Under the pieces are notes generated by a model, which was not told the DNA's origin, searched no databases, and worked only from the letters and a program-made list of their open reading frames with translations. Shown here in pieces: positions 62,228 to 64,000 of a stretch of 64,000 bases of DNA (position 1 is its first letter; each line of letters begins with the position of its first letter). The stretch spans positions 1,541,001-1,605,000 of the forward strand of contig NC_008609.1 in assembly GCF_000015045.1 (NCBI RefSeq), read 5' to 3'. The position numbers and the translations under genes were made by a program. The DNA comes from Pelobacter propionicus DSM 2379 (GTDB lineage: Bacteria; Desulfobacterota; Desulfuromonadia; Geobacterales; Pseudopelobacteraceae).

Positions 62228-63462
62228 AAGCCACACCAAAGGGGAACCGTCTCCACATCGGCCTGTTCGGACGCCGCAATGTGGGCAAATCCTCTCTTCT
62301 GAACTCCCTGACCCGCCAGGATGCAGCCCTTGTTTCGGATGTGGCCGGCACCACCACCGATCCGATTGAAAAACCGATGGAACTCCTGCCCCTCGGGCCG
62401 GTGCTGTTTATCGATACCGCGGGAATCGACGATACGGGCGCACTGGGGGAGTTGCGGGTGCAGCGTACCCGCCAGGTTCTGGACCGGGTGGACGTGGGAC
62501 TGCTTGTCTCCATTGCCGGTGAGTGGGGAGAGTTCGAGGAAGTCATACTCGCCGAACTGGGCGGGCGCGGAATTCCCGTGATTGTCGTATTCAACAAATC
62601 CGATTGCTGTGCCGTGGACGATGGGCGACTTGTCGCACTTCATGAGCGTGGCGCGCTGTGCGTGGTCACGAGCGCACCCCGGGGGGAGGGGCTCCCCGCC
62701 CTGCGCGAAGCTCTCATCCAATGCGCCCCTGACGGGTTTATCACTCCTCCCGCCATACTCGGCGATCTGGTCCCGCCGGGTGAATTGGCGGTTCTGGTGA
62801 TCCCCATTGACCTTGAGGCGCCCAAAGGGAGGCTGATACTGCCCCAGGTGCAGTCGATCCGCGATCTGCTGGACAATGACGCCTATTGCATGGTTGTCAA
62901 GGAGCGGGAGTTGCGTGGTGCCCTGGATCGTCTGAAACGCCCCCCCGCCCTGGTGGTGACCGATTCCCAGGCCTTTCTCAGGGTGGCCGGGGATACACCG
63001 GATGCGGTTCCCCTGACATCGTTTTCCATTCTGTTTGCCCGCTTCAAGGGGGACCTGACGGAATTTGTGGTTGGTGCCCTGGCCATCGACTCCCTGCGGG
63101 CGGGAGACCGTGTCCTGGTCTGCGAGGCCTGCTCCCACCACCCCATTGCTGAGGATATCGGCAGAGTCAAGCTGCCGCGCTGGTTGCGCCAGTATGTGGG
63201 GGGCAGGCTGGAGTTTACCCATCTGCAGGGACACGATTTCCCAGAAGATCTCGGCAGCTACCAGCTTGTTGTTCACTGCGGCGCCTGCATGTGGAACCGT
63301 CGGGAAGTCCTGTCCCGCATCATCCGCTGCCGCCAGGCAGGCGTCCCTATCACCAATTACGGTCTGGCCATAGCCTTTTCCCTGGGTATCTTCCAGCGTG
63401 CGCTCGGGCCGTTCCCTGCTGCGTTGGAAGCATATCGCTCGCATTCGCTGCCACGCTCCTGA
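62224..63462 (+). CDS. hydF: [FeFe] hydrogenase maturation GTPase HydF
   Basis: A 412-residue scaffold protein that completes the two-iron subcluster and delivers it to HydA. P-loop GRRNVGKS at 16-23, switch region VAGTTTDPIEKP, G3 DTAGIDD and NKSD for guanine specificity. The C-terminal [4Fe-4S] motif CxH...HCxxC is seen as CSHHP and HCGACMW about 45 residues apart. The start is a GTG at 62224 overlapping the aspA stop. Last gene of the operon. Confidence 0.95.
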   Translation: MKATPKGNRLHIGLFGRRNVGKSSLLNSLTRQDAALVSDVAGTTTDPIEKPMELLPLGPVLFIDTAGIDDTGALGELRVQRTRQVLDRVDVGLLVSIAGEWGEFEEVILAELGGRGIPVIVVFNKSDCCAVDDGRLVALHERGALCVVTSAPRGEGLPALREALIQCAPDGFITPPAILGDLVPPGELAVLVIPIDLEAPKGRLILPQVQSIRDLLDNDAYCMVVKERELRGALDRLKRPPALVVTDSQAFLRVAGDTPDAVPLTSFSILFARFKGDLTEFVVGALAIDSLRAGDRVLVCEACSHHPIAEDIGRVKLPRWLRQYVGGRLEFTHLQGHDFPEDLGSYQLVVHCGACMWNRREVLSRIIRCRQAGVPITNYGLAIAFSLGIFQRALGPFPAALEAYRSHSLPRS

Positions 63463-63502
63463 CCGTTTCCGGCATGGCAGGAACGACCGTACGAGACGGC
63501 CA

Positions 63503-63544
63503 TTGTTCTTGGCTGCTTGGGGTGAATTAGTGTATACAGTATAC
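63503..63544 (+). promoter_or_regulatory. Possible promoter and palindromic site before the PAS-LytTR gene
   Basis: GTATAC-A-GTATAC at 63532-63544 forms a near-perfect palindrome. TTGGCT (63509-63514) and TATACA (63533-63538), 18 bases apart, could be -35 and -10. The palindrome overlaps the putative -10 and might be an autoregulatory site. Confidence 0.35.
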
Positions 63545-63574
63545 GGGTTCGTGTGGCACGAAAGGAGGTAGCGA

Positions 63575-64000
63575 GTGGGGGTTACTAACGTCCTCAGCAT
63601 CATCGAACAAATTGAGCCGGGAGTCGTGATCCTCAACCAAGATTTGAGCGTGTCCCACATCAACCGGGTGTTCATGCTGCTTTTTTGCGACATTCCCCTG
63701 GAACAGTTGTTCCTGGGGAGTATTCTGGAGATTCATCGCCAGGAGAGTCGCGACAGGGTCAGAGATATGCTCAGGCTCGCGGCGGAGGCGAAACGCCAGG
63801 TGCCAACCACCATCAGGTTCATTCGCAATGACGACAAGGACCGCTACCTCCTGATCAAGCTCGTTCCTCTGGTTGATCGGGAAATGACTGAAGAGAAGAT
63901 CAGCGCCCTGTTCTATGACGTTACCCCCTTTATCACCACCGAGCAGAAGCTGATGCGGGTTCCTGTCAGCTCCCACGGTGAAATCCACCTGCTCAATCCC
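63575..64000 (+). CDS. RcoM-like PAS-LytTR regulator, N-terminal part (runs off the window)
   Basis: The first 142 residues of a regulator: PAS domain (~8-120) followed by the start of a LytTR DNA-binding domain (LMRVPVSSHGEIHLLN). Layout and local sequence (EIHRQESRDRVRDML, LLIKLVPL, FYDVTPFITTE) resemble the heme-based CO sensor RcoM as I recall it. His54 lines up with the heme-ligating His74 of RcoM, but I see no counterpart of the distal Met104. The start is a GTG after AAAGGAGG. It follows hydF in the same direction. Confidence 0.72.
   Translation, partial: MGVTNVLSIIEQIEPGVVILNQDLSVSHINRVFMLLFCDIPLEQLFLGSILEIHRQESRDRVRDMLRLAAEAKRQVPTTIRFIRNDDKDRYLLIKLVPLVDREMTEEKISALFYDVTPFITTEQKLMRVPVSSHGEIHLLNP

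Overview
The window is about 60% GC and looks like the chromosome of an anaerobic Geobacterales-type bacterium (Desulfuromonadia; a Pelobacter propionicus-like genome would fit, but that is an inference from gene content). Supporting signs are a complete [FeFe] hydrogenase plus maturation operon, many oxygen-sensitive radical SAM proteins, and heavy investment in molybdenum/tungsten biology. No rRNA, tRNA or CRISPR array was seen.

Layout. 1-3.6 kb: partial TolC-type efflux protein, Hpt phosphotransfer protein, nitroreductase, MFS transporter. 3.6-7.1 kb (minus): three-subunit xanthine dehydrogenase-family molybdoenzyme. 7.4-9.4 kb: PAS protein, coiled-coil protein, DeoR regulator. 9.7-22.2 kb: a molybdenum/tungsten block with a TupA-type binding protein, a di-Mop molybdate-binding protein, a MoeA fused to a binding-protein domain, a normal MoeA, modABC, an XRE-type regulator carrying the same kind of binding-protein domain, and a divergent ModE-like protein. 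The regulator and the ModE-like gene share an intergenic region with three GACAG-N4-CTGTC-type sites spaced exactly 31 bp apart. A stand-alone RelA/SpoT-type synthetase and a B12-type radical SAM protein sit inside this block.

22.7-50.7 kb is the most unusual part: a same-strand island with one FecCD/FecE ABC importer, FmdE, ExbB-ExbD-TonB, three TonB-dependent receptors (two are close paralogues), two periplasmic FecB-type binding proteins, an exported enterochelin-esterase-like hydrolase, a diverged TupA-like protein, two methyltransferases, two DUF364 putative metal-chelation proteins, three radical SAM proteins of one subfamily and a protein I do not recognise. Two of the radical SAM proteins carry a C-terminal FecB-like binding domain without any export signal. 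The parts fit uptake of a metal chelate through the outer membrane, periplasmic cleavage, ABC import, and anaerobic processing in the cytoplasm. Proximity to mod genes makes Mo/W a candidate metal, but iron or another metal is not excluded. An IS1182-type element (42.9-44.6 kb) has inserted in front of the third receptor.

51-53.7 kb: a tandem duplication of a cytidylate-kinase-like gene with a downstream small gene. 54.2-63.5 kb: an operon for a NAD-linked [FeFe] hydrogenase (NuoE-like, NuoF-like, HydA) with HydE, HydG, an aspartate ammonia-lyase and HydF. The window ends in a PAS-LytTR regulator resembling the CO sensor RcoM.

A recurring theme is cytoplasmic use of solute-binding domains: MoeA-PBP, XRE-PBP and two radical SAM-FecB fusions.
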